From NCBI GenBank assembly GCA_902537325.1, contig CACBAT010000012.1, positions 1 through 52,054 on the forward strand: a DNA stretch of 52,054 bases. Direction: 5' to 3'. Below are positions 50,802-52,054 of the stretch, in pieces; position 1 is the first letter of the stretch, and every line of letters starts with the position of its first letter. Origin of the DNA: an uncultured Alphaproteobacteria bacterium (lineage in GTDB: Bacteria > Pseudomonadota > Alphaproteobacteria > HIMB59 > GCA-002718135). The notes below the pieces were generated by a model. That model was not told where the DNA came from. It made no database searches and saw only the letters and a program-made list of their open reading frames with translations. The position numbers and the translations under genes were made by a program.

Positions 50802-51761
50802 ATGAAATCTTATTCTTTATGGATTGATAAAAAAAAACAAGCTAAAATTTATCAAAAAAAACTTGTTTACAATAAAAATAACAAAACAGTTTTAGTTAAA
50901 ACTATTTACTCAGGTATTAGCAAGGGAACTGAAAAATTAGTTTCATCTAAAAGCGTAAGTAAGGATCAATTTGAATTAATGAAAGCCCCTTTTCAAGAGG
51001 GTTCTTTTAATTTACCTATAAAATACGGTTATATAAATGTTGGGAATATTATCGATGGTCCAAGGAAACATATAAATCAAAAAATATTTAGTCTTTATCC
51101 TCATCAAGATTTATATGAAATTTCTATTCAAAATTTAATTTTTTTACCAAAAGGAAATTTGAGAAAATATGTTCTAACTGCAAATATGGAAACAGCAATT
51201 AATATCTTTTGGGACGCACAATCTAAAAGTAATAACAAAATTCTAATTGTAGGACTTGGCTCTGTAGGATTATTAACTGCATTTTTTTTTAAAATTAATG
51301 GATATAAAAATGTCTATGTTTTTGATAATAATAAAAATAAAAGAAAAATTGCCAACTATTTAGGATTAAATTTTATTGATATAAGAAAGATTGAGAAAAT
51401 AGATGTAGCAATAAACACTACAGCTAATTATAAAGTTCTAAATTCTTTAATGGAAAAATTATCTATTGAAGGAAAAATAGTAGAAGCTAGTTGGTATGGT
51501 AAAAATAAAGGAGAAATTGCCTTAGGTGGGTATTTTCATTCTAAAAGATTAAAAATTATTAGCTCACAGGTATCTAAAATACCAAAATACATGAAAAATA
51601 AATATGATTTTGAGGGGAGATTAAAATTAGCAATTAAATCTTTAAAAAATTCAAAATTAGAAAAATTAATTACTAGTGAAAGTAATTTTTTTGATTTAGA
51701 AAAAGATTACTATAAAATCCTTCAAAATAAGGATACAGTAATGCATCTAGTTAAATATTAA
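50802..51761 (+). CDS. MDR-type dehydrogenase/reductase (zinc-ADH-like without visible catalytic Cys)
   Basis: 319 residues of medium-chain dehydrogenase type: a GroES-like N-terminal half with S-G-I-S-K-G-T-E near residues 38-45, where catalytic MDRs usually have a zinc Cys, then a Rossmann half with V-G-L-G-S-V-G-L. No cysteine ligand pattern is seen, so zinc catalysis is doubtful; substrate unknown. The PTPS-like gene follows 2 bp later, so the two are an operon. TATAAG ends 6 nt before the ATG. Confidence 0.75.
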   Translation: MKSYSLWIDKKKQAKIYQKKLVYNKNNKTVLVKTIYSGISKGTEKLVSSKSVSKDQFELMKAPFQEGSFNLPIKYGYINVGNIIDGPRKHINQKIFSLYPHQDLYEISIQNLIFLPKGNLRKYVLTANMETAINIFWDAQSKSNNKILIVGLGSVGLLTAFFFKINGYKNVYVFDNNKNKRKIANYLGLNFIDIRKIEKIDVAINTTANYKVLNSLMEKLSIEGKIVEASWYGKNKGEIALGGYFHSKRLKIISSQVSKIPKYMKNKYDFEGRLKLAIKSLKNSKLEKLITSESNFFDLEKDYYKILQNKDTVMHLVKY

Positions 51762-51763
51762 TT

Positions 51764-52054
51764 ATGTATTCGATAAAAGTAAGAGAAAATATTCTAATAG
51801 CTCATTCTTTACCTGGAGAAGTATTTGGACCAGCCCAAAATATGCATGGAGCTACATATTTAGTAGATGCAGAATTTTTCACTGATAAACTTAATAAATA
51901 CAATATAATTATGGATTTAGGAATAGTGTCCACGACTTTAAAAGATATTCTTAAAATATATAATTATCAAAATTTAGATGAGATTGATGAATTTAAGGGA
52001 AAAATTACCTCAACAGAGTTTTTAGCAGAGGATATTTGCAATAAGATCTTGAAT
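51764..52054 (+). CDS. Divergent 6-pyruvoyl-tetrahydropterin synthase / QueD homologue, partial (window edge)
   Basis: 97 codons visible, the 3' end cut by the window. The pattern of a QueD/PTPS protein is present: I-A-H14-S-L, then H28-G-x-T-Y, a D-L-G strand and an acidic N-L-D-E-I. Canonical enzymes have His-Gly-His; here position 30 is Ala, and no Cys lies between His14 and His28, so a zinc ligand and the catalytic cysteine are missing. Start ATG follows the dehydrogenase stop by 2 bp. The function is probably altered from the standard PTPS reaction. Confidence 0.75.
   Translation, partial: MYSIKVRENILIAHSLPGEVFGPAQNMHGATYLVDAEFFTDKLNKYNIIMDLGIVSTTLKDILKIYNYQNLDEIDEFKGKITSTEFLAEDICNKILN

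Noticed and set aside
1..52054. tRNA, rRNA, CRISPR, transposon or prophage
   Set aside because: No gap is over about 160 bp, none folds like a tRNA by eye, and no repeat array, transposase, integrase or phage structural gene is visible.

Overview
The window looks like a piece of a streamlined, very A+T-rich alphaproteobacterial chromosome, most like the free-living marine low-GC lineages (SAR11 / HIMB59-type). Evidence: the lptF-lptG-lptD-surA order, an ndk next to a 41-residue aa3-oxidase subunit IV-like peptide, a DUF2066-hdaA pair, alphaproteobacterial-type SerC, a membrane urate oxidase (PuuD) and malate thiokinase. TGA is used as a stop, so the code is standard. Packing is extreme: the longest stretch without a gene is about 156 bp (4545-4700), genes in operons overlap by 1-18 bp, and nearly all convergent pairs overlap at their stops. 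The lineage is inferred from gene content only.

Layout. 1-4544 (minus): LPS-transport operon lptF-lptG-lptD-surA (surA cut by the window edge). 4701-10405: housekeeping (ndk, DUF2066, hdaA, aspS, an EamA exporter, an AlkA glycosylase). 10395-25275: a large purine catabolism and uptake region. The minus arm is uraH-xdhA-xdhB-xdhC-guanine deaminase-puuD; the plus arm is puuE-uraD-alc-allA followed by a BMP-type ABC importer and a xanthine/guanine phosphoribosyltransferase. The arms diverge from a 52-bp gap holding a 14-bp inverted repeat. 25272-29256: mixed small genes (iodotyrosine-deiodinase-like nitroreductase, rhodanese, EamA exporter, TrpB2). 29303-32608: DUF1015-serC-serA. 32601-37803: htpG, a lytic transglycosylase-like lipoprotein, an M20 amidohydrolase, an orphan ABC-2 permease and small membrane proteins. 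37803-41397: PhyH dioxygenase, nucleoside hydrolase, psuG and a PfkB kinase. 41399-44434: one 1011-residue kinase / M23 peptidase / PLP phospho-lyase protein. 44421-46170: ArgO/LysE exporter, a DUF4864-like protein and an SRAP protein. 46228-49225: malyl-CoA lyase with malate thiokinase A and B. 49434-52054: histidine phosphatase, then a creatininase-family hydrolase, an MDR dehydrogenase and a divergent QueD/PTPS homologue that runs off the edge.

How it fits together. The purine genes cover guanine to xanthine to urate to hydroxyisourate to OHCU to allantoin to allantoate to ureidoglycolate, ending in glyoxylate and urea, with uptake and salvage alongside. The glyoxylate could enter central metabolism through malyl-CoA lyase and malate thiokinase about 20 kb away (inference). 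Nucleoside hydrolase and pseudouridine-phosphate glycosidase extend the theme of scavenging nucleic-acid breakdown products. No transcription factor, tRNA, rRNA, transposase or CRISPR array was found. The most novel items are the three-domain kinase/M23/phospho-lyase protein and the right-edge creatininase / dehydrogenase / PTPS-like cluster, which looks like part of an unassigned pterin- or pyrimidine-type pathway.
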